A DNA stretch of 64,000 nt from Lewinellaceae bacterium (lineage in GTDB: Bacteria; Bacteroidota; Bacteroidia; Chitinophagales; Saprospiraceae), in the NCBI GenBank assembly GCA_020636135.1, contig JACJYK010000003.1, positions 248,001 to 312,000 of the forward strand, written 5' to 3'. The position numbers and the translations under genes are program-made. Under the pieces are notes generated by a model. The model was not told the origin of the DNA, did not search any database, and saw nothing but the letters and a program-made list of their open reading frames with translations. Below are positions 54,107-61,884 of the stretch, in pieces (positions within the stretch are counted from its first letter, which is position 1; each line of letters starts with the position of its first letter).

Positions 54107-54538
54107 TTTGACCATAGCCGCGATTCGGGCACCCTCTGCTTTGCCAGCGACTTGTTTGGAGGCCATACCCATCACTTTTCCCATATCTTTGATTGAACTC
54201 GCACCGGTCGATTGAATGATGGAAGTGATTACACCTTTCAGATCCTCATCCGACATTTGTTTGGGTAAAAACTGTTCGATGACTTCGATTTCTTCAATTT
54301 CTTTTGCGGCCAGATCCTGCCGGTTTTCTTTTTCATAGATATCCAGGGAGTCCTTGCGCTGTTTGATCATTTTCTGCAACAGCTTAATTTCTGCCGCATC
54401 ATCGAGTTCGGCGTGCGTACCACTGGTCTGAAACAATAAAATTTCCGACTTTATAGCCCGGAGCGCCCGCAGGGCACCCTGATCTTTGGCTTTCATCGCT
54501 TCCTTCAGTGCGGTCATCACATTTTGTTCAAGACTCAT
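54089..54538 (-). CDS. GatB/YqeY-domain protein
   Basis: A 149-aa all-alpha YqeY-type protein related to the tail domain of GatB. It has ALRAIKSEILLFQTS, EIEVIEQFLPKQMSDEDL and the C-terminal GMASKQVAGKAEGARIAAMVK. The function is not established; a tRNA-related role is often assumed. The ATG at 54538 overlaps the ksgA TGA by 4 nt, so I prefer it to a longer frame from 54556. Confidence 0.9.
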   Translation of the reverse strand: MSLEQNVMTALKEAMKAKDQGALRALRAIKSEILLFQTSGTHAELDDAAEIKLLQKMIKQRKDSLDIYEKENRQDLAAKEIEEIEVIEQFLPKQMSDEDLKGVITSIIQSTGASSIKDMGKVMGMASKQVAGKAEGARIAAMVKSLLGG

Positions 54539-55305
54539 GATTGATGTTTTAGACACAAAGTTGTTAGATAGTAAAAGTCCTGTAAAGTTAATTGTTCAGG
54601 TCTACGTGTGAAAATGGCTTCTTCAGCCAGCAAGGTCTCCGGATAAAATGCCTTCAATGAATTTCGGAGCATTTTACGGCGCTGGTTAAAGGAAGACTTA
54701 ACAATGGTCCTGAACATTGGTTCTTCAGCGCGTGGATCTATTGTTTCCAACCGGTGCATGCTGATGACAGAAGACTGGACTTTCGGCGGTGGAGTGAAGT
54801 GTCCGGGAGATACGGCGATACACGATTCTACCCGGTACCAGGCCTGCGTCAGTACGGACAATATGCCATAAGACTTGCTTCCTGGTTTTGAAGCTATCCG
54901 GTCGGCCATTTCCTTCTGAAACATACCAACCACTTCCGGGATGTATTGTACGTTATCCAGGATGCGAAAGACGATCTGAGATGAGATATTGTAGGGAAAG
55001 TTACCGATGATCTGCATGGTCCTGCCTCCCGTGATGGTCGTTAAATCCAGTTTTAGAAAGTCGGCATGGATGACTTCACATTGAGGATAGTTATGCTGAA
55101 GTTCAGCAATCAAATCCTGGTCGGTCTCGATCAGCAGGATTGGTTTGTGAACTAACTGGATAAGGTGTTCCGTCAGGGCTCCATGACCGGGGCCAATCTC
55201 AACAACGAGATCGGATTCCGGGAGATCGGAAAGCAACCGAACGATTTTTTCCGCAGTGGATCTCTGGTGTAAAAAGTGTTGCCCCAGGTATTTCTTGGCT
55301 TTCAC
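54535..55305 (-). CDS. rsmA: 16S rRNA dimethyladenosine transferase
   Basis: Dimethylates A1518/A1519 of 16S rRNA (ksgA). 256 aa with KKYLGQHFL at the start, the SAM motif VEIGPGHGALTEHL and NFPYNISSQIVFRIL. I place the start at GTG 55305, because an exact -7 element (minus, 55346-55339) would begin transcription after the ATG at 55341; that ATG remains a possible start if another promoter is used. It is divergent from pdxA with interleaved promoters. Confidence 0.93.
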   Translation of the reverse strand: MKAKKYLGQHFLHQRSTAEKIVRLLSDLPESDLVVEIGPGHGALTEHLIQLVHKPILLIETDQDLIAELQHNYPQCEVIHADFLKLDLTTITGGRTMQIIGNFPYNISSQIVFRILDNVQYIPEVVGMFQKEMADRIASKPGSKSYGILSVLTQAWYRVESCIAVSPGHFTPPPKVQSSVISMHRLETIDPRAEEPMFRTIVKSSFNQRRKMLRNSLKAFYPETLLAEEAIFTRRPEQLTLQDFYYLTTLCLKHQS

Positions 55306-55324
55306 CCCGTGCTCAATTTTTTGG

Positions 55325-55332
55325 TATCTTCG
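55325..55332 (+). promoter_or_regulatory. -7 element of pdxA
   Basis: TATCTTCG, a 7/8 match to TAnnTTTG, about 45 nt before the pdxA ATG. It lies 7 nt from the rsmA element, which runs the other way. Confidence 0.4.
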
Positions 55333-55338
55333 CACGCG

Positions 55339-55346
55339 CAAAGGTA
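55339..55346 (-). promoter_or_regulatory. -7 element of rsmA
   Basis: TACCTTTG on the minus strand (exact). A start site about 7 nt downstream leaves a leader of roughly 28 nt to the GTG at 55305. It interleaves with the pdxA element, so the polymerases would compete. Confidence 0.55.
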
Positions 55347-55377
55347 CATTTCTTCATCTAACCTATTTACCTGTATT

Positions 55378-56442
55378 ATGCAACTAACCCGAATTGGATT
55401 AACGGCAGGAGATATCAATGGCATTGGCTTGGAAGTGATTTTGAAGACCTTTTCCAATTTCCGCCTACTGGATTATTGCATTCCGGTAATCTATGCATCC
55501 TCCAAGGTTGTATCGTACCATAAAAACATTCTCAAAGGACAGGATCTGCCCCTGGTTAATTTTCGCAATGCAGAAAATCTGCAGCCCGGCAAGATCAATA
55601 TCGTGAACTGCTGGAGTGAGAATGTAAACATCAGTCTGGGCCAGGTAAATGAAGAAGGCGGTAAATACGCATACATTTCGCTGGACGCGGCTGTTCGTGA
55701 CCTCAAAGATGGCTATCTGGATGCACTGGTAACAGCTCCCATCCACAAACAGGCCATGCAATTAGCCAGTTTTCCCTATAAAGGGCATACCGACTTCCTT
55801 ACCCAGGCTTTTGAAGCACCGGAAAATCTGATGCTTATGGTGGATGGCTCATTGCGCATCGGCGTAGTGACGGATCATGTAGCGCTCAGAGATGTGCCGG
55901 ATATGATCACCCCCGAGCGTTTAAAAAATAAACTGAACATTCTGATCCAGTCCCTGCAGCGCGATTTTGGTATTGAGAAGCCCACCGTAGCGGTGTTAGG
56001 ACTCAATCCGCATGCGAGTGACGACGGATTAATGGGTGATGAAGAGAATAATACCATCATTCCAGTGATCCAGGGATTCAAAGCCGAAGGGCATCTGGTC
56101 ATGGGACCGTACCCTGCTGACGGATTTTTTGGCAGCCTGTCACACCGTAAATTCGATGCGATCCTGGCTATGTACCACGATCAGGGGTTGATTCCGTTCA
56201 AGACAATGGCTTTTGCGACGGGGGTTAATTATACGGCTGGATTGCCGGTAGTCAGAACATCACCTGGACACGGGACCGCATTTGATCTGGCGGGTAAAAA
56301 TGAGGCTGACCCGTCGTCTTACCGGGCAGCAGTCTATTTGGCAATGGATTTAGCAAGAAACCGGAGGTCATACGATGAAGCGCGGGCAAACGCACTCACC
56401 AAGAAACCAAAGCTATCGGAAGATGACGATTCGGATTCGTAA
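55378..56442 (+). CDS. pdxA: 4-hydroxythreonine-4-phosphate dehydrogenase
   Basis: Oxidises 4-phosphohydroxythreonine in the DXP-dependent route to pyridoxal phosphate; 354 aa. GLTAGDINGIGLEV at the N-terminus, LVTAPIHKQAM and GHTDFLTQAF are diagnostic, and LAMYHDQGLIPFK carries the metal-site His/Asp. The start is ATG 55378; a longer frame running back through rsmA is rejected. Confidence 0.96.
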   Translation: MQLTRIGLTAGDINGIGLEVILKTFSNFRLLDYCIPVIYASSKVVSYHKNILKGQDLPLVNFRNAENLQPGKINIVNCWSENVNISLGQVNEEGGKYAYISLDAAVRDLKDGYLDALVTAPIHKQAMQLASFPYKGHTDFLTQAFEAPENLMLMVDGSLRIGVVTDHVALRDVPDMITPERLKNKLNILIQSLQRDFGIEKPTVAVLGLNPHASDDGLMGDEENNTIIPVIQGFKAEGHLVMGPYPADGFFGSLSHRKFDAILAMYHDQGLIPFKTMAFATGVNYTAGLPVVRTSPGHGTAFDLAGKNEADPSSYRAAVYLAMDLARNRRSYDEARANALTKKPKLSEDDDSDS

Positions 56443-56605
56443 GATCCACACGTTTTTCTGAGACTGGTTTTGGTTACCCGATAGCCTTGGTTCGTCGCAA
56501 TGATGCAACCAATATAAATCAAAACACTTGCCAAAATATGTTAATATGAAGAAGCGATTTGCAATCAATAGACGGGTTGCTTTCTTCACATTGAATAAAA
56601 AAACT

Positions 56606-56613
56606 TATTTTTG
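56606..56613 (+). promoter_or_regulatory. -7 element of DksA-like gene
   Basis: TATTTTTG, exact TAnnTTTG match, 34 nt before the ATG at 56648. TTTC at 56581-56584 is a 3/4 -33 match with a 21-nt spacer. An AAGGA element precedes the ATG. Confidence 0.6.
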
Positions 56614-56647
56614 CACCTCGTCAGAATTTGTTTAACCGCGGAAGGAA

Positions 56648-57025
56648 ATGGCATACGAAAAGATTAAAACCCGGTACAGCGACGAAGAGCTTCAGGAATT
56701 TGAACAACTTATTGATGAGAAACTGGATGAGTCTCGATCGCAATTGAAGTTTTATCAGGCACAGTTAGAAGAAATGGCGGATAACCCTGATGCCAAGATC
56801 AAGGGACTGGATGATGGCCTGGGAACGATGGAAACCGAGCATATCAATACACTGGCGAGCAGGATGCAGAAGCATATCCAGCATCTGGAGAATGCCAAAA
56901 TCCGGATCAAAAATAAAGTGTACGGTGTCTGCCGTGAAACCGGCAAGCTGATCTCCAAAGACCGCTTAAGAGCCGTACCACATGCCACCCTCTCAATTGA
57001 AGCCAAGAAGAATGGCAACCGCTAA
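56648..57025 (+). CDS. DksA/TraR-family protein without zinc Cys cluster
   Basis: A 125-aa transcription regulator-like protein. Long N-terminal coiled coil (about 10-85), then a C-terminal module beginning YGVCRETGKLISKDRL. DksA normally has four zinc Cys; here only one remains (GVC), as in other Bacteroidetes copies. It could bind the RNA polymerase secondary channel like DksA, but its ppGpp link is unproven. It precedes lspA by 35 nt and probably shares its transcript. Confidence 0.87.
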   Translation: MAYEKIKTRYSDEELQEFEQLIDEKLDESRSQLKFYQAQLEEMADNPDAKIKGLDDGLGTMETEHINTLASRMQKHIQHLENAKIRIKNKVYGVCRETGKLISKDRLRAVPHATLSIEAKKNGNR

Positions 57026-57060
57026 TCAAACATTTAAGGACAGCACCATAATCGTACCGA

Positions 57061-57771
57061 TTGGAAATCACTAAAGACGTTATTCGCAAGCGCGTTTGGT
57101 GGGTCATCCTCACCGTTTTAGGGGTGCTGATCCTGGATCAAACGTTTAAGTTTTGGGTTAAAACACATATGAATATCGGGGATGAATTTAACATTCTGGG
57201 TTTTCAGTGGGCACGCATCCATTTTGTGGAGAATCCCGGTATGGCCTTTGGCCTGGAATTTGGCGGGAGCGTGGGTAAGCTGGCACTGGGCATTTTCCGC
57301 ATCATTGCCGTCGGTTTTCTAATCTACATTCTGCGGTGGCTGATCGGCCATCATCCCCGCTTTGGACTGGTGTTTTGCTTTTCTTTGATCCTCGCCGGCG
57401 CCATCGGAAATATCCTGGACAGCGCCTTTTATGGCTTGCTGTTTTCCGAATCTTCCTATCATGGCGGCGTAGCGGAGTTTCTGCCTGCCGAAGGAGGATA
57501 CGCTCCGTTTTTTTATGGCCGTGTCGTCGATATGCTGTATTTCCCTATGTACCGTTCGATCTGGCCGGACTGGGTGCCACTCATCGGTGGTAACCGCCTG
57601 GAGTTTTTCCGCCCGGTATTTAACCTGGCCGATGCTTCCATTTCGATCGGTGTGATAAGCATCCTGCTGTTTCATCGCGAAGTATTCAAATCCAAGCCGC
57701 AAGTTTCAGCTGCAGAAATGACAGGAACCATTATTGCCGAAGATCCGGATGGCGCTTCGGAAGAAGAATAA
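57061..57771 (+). CDS. lspA: lipoprotein signal peptidase, Bacteroidetes type
   Basis: Cleaves the prolipoprotein signal peptide after the diacylglyceryl transfer; 236 aa, four membrane helices. Catalytic Asp residues are in FYGRVVDMLYFP and FNLADASISIGV, and NPGMAFGL is conserved. It is longer than E. coli LspA (164 aa) through an insertion (about 140-190), typical of the phylum. It starts with TTG at 57061; no ATG is suitable upstream or before residue 30. It follows the DksA-like gene. Confidence 0.93.
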   Translation: MEITKDVIRKRVWWVILTVLGVLILDQTFKFWVKTHMNIGDEFNILGFQWARIHFVENPGMAFGLEFGGSVGKLALGIFRIIAVGFLIYILRWLIGHHPRFGLVFCFSLILAGAIGNILDSAFYGLLFSESSYHGGVAEFLPAEGGYAPFFYGRVVDMLYFPMYRSIWPDWVPLIGGNRLEFFRPVFNLADASISIGVISILLFHREVFKSKPQVSAAEMTGTIIAEDPDGASEEE

Positions 57772-57777
57772 CCGGGG

Positions 57778-57918
57778 GCTATAAGCGGTACGCTATTCGT
57801 ATATATTTTCAGCCACGAATTACACGAATGATTTGAAGTCAGGTAGCTGTCGCAATATGCTATACACAAATAGCACCCATTCATCTAAGCACGTTCATAG
57901 AGATCTTACCGCTTTAGC
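57778..57918. repeat. 141-bp interval bounded by inverted repeats
   Basis: GCTATAAGCGGTA (57778-57790) and TACCGCTTTAGC (57907-57918) are reverse complements apart from one extra base. They bracket a non-coding interval between lspA and def that includes CCACGAATTACACGAATGA. This is MITE-like in layout. No target-site duplication is obvious, and copy number cannot be seen here. Confidence 0.35.
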
Positions 57919-58004
57919 ACGGTTTGGTCGAAATGAAGTATGGTAAGGAATTGGGTCTAAGTGCGGAAACACGAGAACACGTCAATATGAAAACACGCAC
58001 ACAA

Positions 58005-58508
58005 TTACACCACCCATTTCAAATCATCGGTATTGCGGGCATGGTCTAACGACAGAATGCCATCCAGATGATCCAATTCATGCTGCAGCAACTCGGACAA
58101 GTCGCCTTCCAGATCCCAGGTATGCGGTTGCCAGTGCTGATCCAGGAATTGTAATTGAACCGAATGGTGCCGCTTCAGCCGGACCATGAGATTGGGAAAA
58201 GACATGCAATCGTCCCACAGTTCGAATTGCTCATCGCTCCGCTGGGTAAATACCGGATTGATCAGAACCAGCGGTTCATCAATGTACATACACACCACCC
58301 GCTTAAGAAGGCTCACCTGAGGCGCCGCGATCGCCCGTCCCCGGCCATAGGTTTTACGGAACAAAAGGATTAACTGATGCATGCGATCAAACCAGGGTTT
58401 TAAGGCTTCAACTTCTTCAGGCGTTACCGGCGCACAAACCTCACGGAGGCGGGGATCACCCAGGAGCAGTATCGCATCCAGACCAAGCTTTGTTTTTGTC
58501 GATGCCAT
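58005..58508 (-). CDS. def: peptide deformylase, divergent
   Basis: Removes the formyl group from nascent proteins; 167 aa. Motif 1 GRGRAIAAPQV, motif 2 WDDCMSFPN (consensus EGCLS, metal Cys retained) and motif 3 LQHELDHLDG (HExxH, two His and catalytic Glu) are present. The departure in motif 2 suggests a second, non-canonical deformylase rather than the main one; a true Def elsewhere would be expected. It is a single gene. Confidence 0.87.
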   Translation of the reverse strand: MASTKTKLGLDAILLLGDPRLREVCAPVTPEEVEALKPWFDRMHQLILLFRKTYGRGRAIAAPQVSLLKRVVCMYIDEPLVLINPVFTQRSDEQFELWDDCMSFPNLMVRLKRHHSVQLQFLDQHWQPHTWDLEGDLSELLQHELDHLDGILSLDHARNTDDLKWVV

Positions 58509-58555
58509 GTTAATGTTTTTAGGGACCGGTTAAGACCATGCAATTTATTGGAATA

Positions 58556-58593
58556 GCTAAAAAAATAAAAGGCTCCCGGGTATGCCGGAAGCC
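58556..58593 (-). terminator. Rho-independent terminator after OmpH gene 1
   Basis: On the minus strand a stem formed by GGCTTCCGG (58593-58585) and CCGGGAGCC (58579-58571) with one mismatch is followed by TTTTATTTTTTTA. It lies 30 nt after the stop at 58623. Confidence 0.8.
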
Positions 58594-58622
58594 TTTCGAA
58601 TTATCTTTTGATTGGATGAAGC

Positions 58623-59132
58623 TTACTTCAATCCCAATTTGGTTTTTATCATATCGGTCGCGTCAATGGCATCGTTGACATATAGGATGCCCGGGGATGC
58701 GTCGAAAACAATATCCCAACCTTTTTCTTTAGCCATAGCCTTGATGGCTTCGTTGACTTTATCGTAGATCGGCTGCAGGAGCTCGTCGCGTTTTTTCTGC
58801 AGACTTTCGGTCATGTCTTGTTCCAGTTTGGATATTTCTTGCTGTTCCTGGGTGAGGCGGTCTTCCTCGTCGGCTTGTTGTTTGGGAGACAGTTCACCGG
58901 ATTGTGATTTGCGCTGAAGATCCTGGACCTTGCCTTGCCAGGTTGTCACCCGTTGTTCCAGTTTCTTTTGCGACTGTGAGCGCATGGCTTCCATTTCGGT
59001 ATCAGCAGATTTGACCTCTGGCATTTCGGAGAGGATCATCGCTGAATTGATGAATGCGATCTTTTGCTGGGCCACGCCGGCCGAGATAAAACAAAAGAAA
59101 GCAAATATGGCAGTCATTGTAAATGATTTCAT
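58623..59132 (-). CDS. OmpH/Skp-family periplasmic chaperone 1
   Basis: A 169-aa periplasmic chaperone for outer-membrane proteins. The signal peptide (MKSFTMTAIFAFFCFISAGVAQ) is followed by strand QKIAFINSAMILSEMPEV and long tentacle helices (about 40-125). The C-terminal GWDIVFDASPGILYVNDAIDATDMI is typical. A paralogue lies immediately upstream. An exact -7 element is upstream (59177-59170). Confidence 0.92.
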   Translation of the reverse strand: MKSFTMTAIFAFFCFISAGVAQQKIAFINSAMILSEMPEVKSADTEMEAMRSQSQKKLEQRVTTWQGKVQDLQRKSQSGELSPKQQADEEDRLTQEQQEISKLEQDMTESLQKKRDELLQPIYDKVNEAIKAMAKEKGWDIVFDASPGILYVNDAIDATDMIKTKLGLK

Positions 59133-59169
59133 CTGAACGTTAGATTTAAAGTTTTTATCAAAAGCGGTG

Positions 59170-59177
59170 CAAAAATA
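59170..59177 (-). promoter_or_regulatory. -7 element of OmpH gene 1
   Basis: TATTTTTG on the minus strand, exact match, about 38 nt before the ATG. The second OmpH gene ends at 59207, so this gives gene 1 its own promoter in addition to any readthrough. Confidence 0.5.
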
Positions 59178-59206
59178 TTAAATTTTCTCTATCCAGCTTT
59201 GGTGGA

Positions 59207-59707
59207 TTACTGGACTTTCTTGAGGATATCTTCGGTTTTATCGTACGTCGGATTCACATAGATGATGGAACCGGATGTATCAAAGACCATATCGTAATCC
59301 CTGCTGGTTGCATATTCTTCGATGGCGGCATACACTTTATCCTGAATCGGCTGAACCAGTTCTTTGCGTTTTTGGAATAGTTCGCCTTCGGGACCAAACT
59401 TGCTGCGCTGCAGTTCCATAACCGCCTTTTCCTGAGCGGTGATCTCATCTTCCCGCTGGCGGCGCATTTCGTCGTTCAGCAGGACCTGATCCGCCTGGTA
59501 TTTGTTATACAATCCCTTGATTTGATCTTGTTTTTCAGAGATCTCCTGGCGCCAGGTGGCCGATAGCTGATCCAGTTGTTCCTGAGCTTTTTTATAGCTA
59601 CCCAGGTTCTCCATAATGTAATTGATGTCGATCACAATGCTCTTTTGTGCCTTGATCGCTAAAGAGCCCAGAAAAACGAGCATCATACTCAAAACTATCC
59701 GTTTCAT
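59207..59707 (-). CDS. OmpH/Skp-family periplasmic chaperone 2
   Basis: A 166-aa paralogue of the downstream gene. Signal peptide MKRIVLSMMLVFLGSLAIKAQ; then SIVIDINYIMENLGSYKKAQEQL, tentacle helices and YDMVFDTSGSIIYVNPTYDKTEDIL. The start is ATG 59707; the frame extends to 59740 but lacks signal-peptide support there. CTAAAATA at 59753-59760 (minus TATTTTAG) is a 7/8 -7 match. Paired OmpH genes are common in Bacteroidetes. Confidence 0.92.
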   Translation of the reverse strand: MKRIVLSMMLVFLGSLAIKAQKSIVIDINYIMENLGSYKKAQEQLDQLSATWRQEISEKQDQIKGLYNKYQADQVLLNDEMRRQREDEITAQEKAVMELQRSKFGPEGELFQKRKELVQPIQDKVYAAIEEYATSRDYDMVFDTSGSIIYVNPTYDKTEDILKKVQ

Positions 59708-59967
59708 TTTCAACAGTTTAAGCGTGGTTTGATGATTCATTCAAATCGTGCGCTAAAATACTATTTACGCACTAAATTCTCTTTTATGACTGGTAGAGAG
59801 CCCAGAAAGTTTCGGCTTGTTAAGATGGGATTTTGCACCGCTTTATTCTAAATTATTGGTTGTCAAGCCAGTTATACAATCAATCCATCACCATATGGCA
59901 TGGTTTTTAACGAATGTTTAACCGCTGTAAATCAGCTTGTTAACGAGCGAAACAGACCAAATGTTGC

Positions 59968-61065
59968 TTACAGAAAACCTTCCAGTCCCCTTTCTTTCAG
60001 TCGCCGGGTCACCGCTTTGATTTCCTGCTCATAGCCTTTGGGATAAATGAGCAATACATCCTGCTCATCGATGACCAGAAAATCATCCAGCCCCCGGATG
60101 ACTCCCAACTTGCCTTGTGGGAGCCGGATCAGGCAATTGTGTACTTCCTCCAGATCCAGCGGTGCCGCATCGGTAACGTTGTGATTTTCAGATTTTTTAC
60201 GCTCAGCAAATAAAGAAGCCCAGGTGCCCAGATCGGACCAGCCAAAATCGGCAGGAATCGTATACGTTGATGCACATTTTTCCATGATGGCATAGTCGAC
60301 CGAAATGGATGGGGTCAGCGGATAATTCGTTTTGATGGCATCGGCTTCTCCCCGGGTGTTGTAGGGTATGACATCCGGGCTCAAATGCCGGTAAATCTCG
60401 GGGGCCAGCATATGGAATGTGTTTTGCATAAAGGCTGCCTGAAAGACGAATAGTCCGGCATTCCATACGTATTTACCGGATTGGATATATGCTTCCGCCC
60501 GGTCGTGGTCCGGTTTTTCAGTGAAGGCTTCAACCTGATATATCGGATGTTTTCCGGTGGTTTTCCCCGTTCCCATCCGGATATAACCATAGCCCGTATC
60601 CGGACGTGAGGGCGTGATGCCGATGGTTACAATACACGGATTTTGAGCAGCATAACTTGTCGCTTCCGCAATGACTTCCGTAAACACCTGCGGTTGCAGG
60701 ATTACATGATCGGCAGGGGACACGACGAGGACTGCATCCGGATCCAGCTGCCGCAATTTGAAAGTGGCATAGGCGATGCAGGGAGCGGTATTGTTGCGGG
60801 TTGGTTCGGTGATCACCTGATGGGGCTTCAGCTCGGGCAGATGTTCGAGGACCAGGTCAAAATATTTTTCATGGGTCAAAACGTAAATATTTTCGATTGG
60901 ACAACTATCGAGGAACCGCTCGTAGGTCAGACGAAGGAGGGACTTACCCACACCCATCATGTCCAGAAATTGCTTGGGTAATGCCTCACGGCTGGCGGGC
61001 CAAAAACGGGATCCGACACCACCGGCCATGATCAATGCATAGGTACTGGCCTCCTTCTTCATCAA
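59968..61065 (-). CDS. manC: mannose-1-phosphate guanylyltransferase
   Basis: Makes GDP-mannose for polysaccharide and glycan synthesis, 365 aa. The nucleotidyltransferase motif is IMAGGVGSRFWPASREALPKQFL (about 12-33). VVSPADHVIL, VEAFTEKPD and YVWNAGLFVFQ follow. It lacks the C-terminal isomerase domain of the bifunctional form. It is a single gene, 186 bp from rsmG; exopolysaccharide genes may lie nearby outside the window. Confidence 0.94.
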   Translation of the reverse strand: MMKKEASTYALIMAGGVGSRFWPASREALPKQFLDMMGVGKSLLRLTYERFLDSCPIENIYVLTHEKYFDLVLEHLPELKPHQVITEPTRNNTAPCIAYATFKLRQLDPDAVLVVSPADHVILQPQVFTEVIAEATSYAAQNPCIVTIGITPSRPDTGYGYIRMGTGKTTGKHPIYQVEAFTEKPDHDRAEAYIQSGKYVWNAGLFVFQAAFMQNTFHMLAPEIYRHLSPDVIPYNTRGEADAIKTNYPLTPSISVDYAIMEKCASTYTIPADFGWSDLGTWASLFAERKKSENHNVTDAAPLDLEEVHNCLIRLPQGKLGVIRGLDDFLVIDEQDVLLIYPKGYEQEIKAVTRRLKERGLEGFL

Positions 61066-61251
61066 TTGGTATAATTTGTTATTAATCGTATCAATTCTGG
61101 TAAAATCATCTGATCCAAATATGTGCCCTAGCGTATTTTTCTGAATATTGGTTTCCTGGTAAAATAACTATCTGCTGTCATTCAGCGATTTAAGTGCTTG
61201 CACGAGGATTTCATCCGAATACGATTTTATTGTAAACAGATATTTCTGTAA

Positions 61252-61884
61252 TTATCGCTGGATGTAGACAATGTATTTGTCGTTAAAGTATTCCAATGGA
61301 AATATATCCTGAATTGGGGTTAATTCATGGTACATATTTCTAAATTCCGTTTTTAATTCTTCCCGTACCGAACCGCCTTTCAGGAAGATCCATCCGTTTG
61401 GCACAGCGTTTTTCTCTTTGGTGGAAATTAATTTCCGTGTCCAAAGGAACAGTTGCTTGGTTTCGGCAACCGCTCTGGCCAGAATGAAGTCGTATTTCTC
61501 CGTTAATGTTTCCACCCGGGCCTGGTAGGCTTTCACATTTTTCAGACCCGTTTGTTCTGCAATATCCTGAACGACGGTAATCTTTTTACGGATGGAATCC
61601 ACCAGATGAAATTCTACCTCCGGAAAGAGGATCGCCAGAGGGATGCCGGGAAATCCACCACCTGTACCCACATCCAGGACGCGGCTACCGGCGGTAAACC
61701 GGATCCATTTTCCGATCGCCAGCGAATGCAGCACATGATGCTCATACAATTGGTCCAGATCTTTCCGGGAGATAACGTTTATTTTAGCATTCCAGTCGGC
61801 GTAAAGCGGGCCTAACCGGGCGAACTGCTCGCGTTGCTGCTCCGTCAGATGAGGAAAATAATCAAACAGGATTTGCAAATTCAT
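61252..61884 (-). CDS. rsmG: 16S rRNA (guanine-527-N7) methyltransferase
   Basis: A 210-aa SAM methyltransferase. DWNAKINVISRKDLDQLYEHHVLHSL precedes the SAM motif VLDVGTGGGFPGIPLA; RAVAETKQLFLW is the conserved base region. The ATG at 61884 shares CATG with the divergent acyltransferase start. The exact -7 element (TATCTTTG, minus, 61910-61903) lies in the first codons of that neighbour. Confidence 0.96.
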   Translation of the reverse strand: MNLQILFDYFPHLTEQQREQFARLGPLYADWNAKINVISRKDLDQLYEHHVLHSLAIGKWIRFTAGSRVLDVGTGGGFPGIPLAILFPEVEFHLVDSIRKKITVVQDIAEQTGLKNVKAYQARVETLTEKYDFILARAVAETKQLFLWTRKLISTKEKNAVPNGWIFLKGGSVREELKTEFRNMYHELTPIQDIFPLEYFNDKYIVYIQR

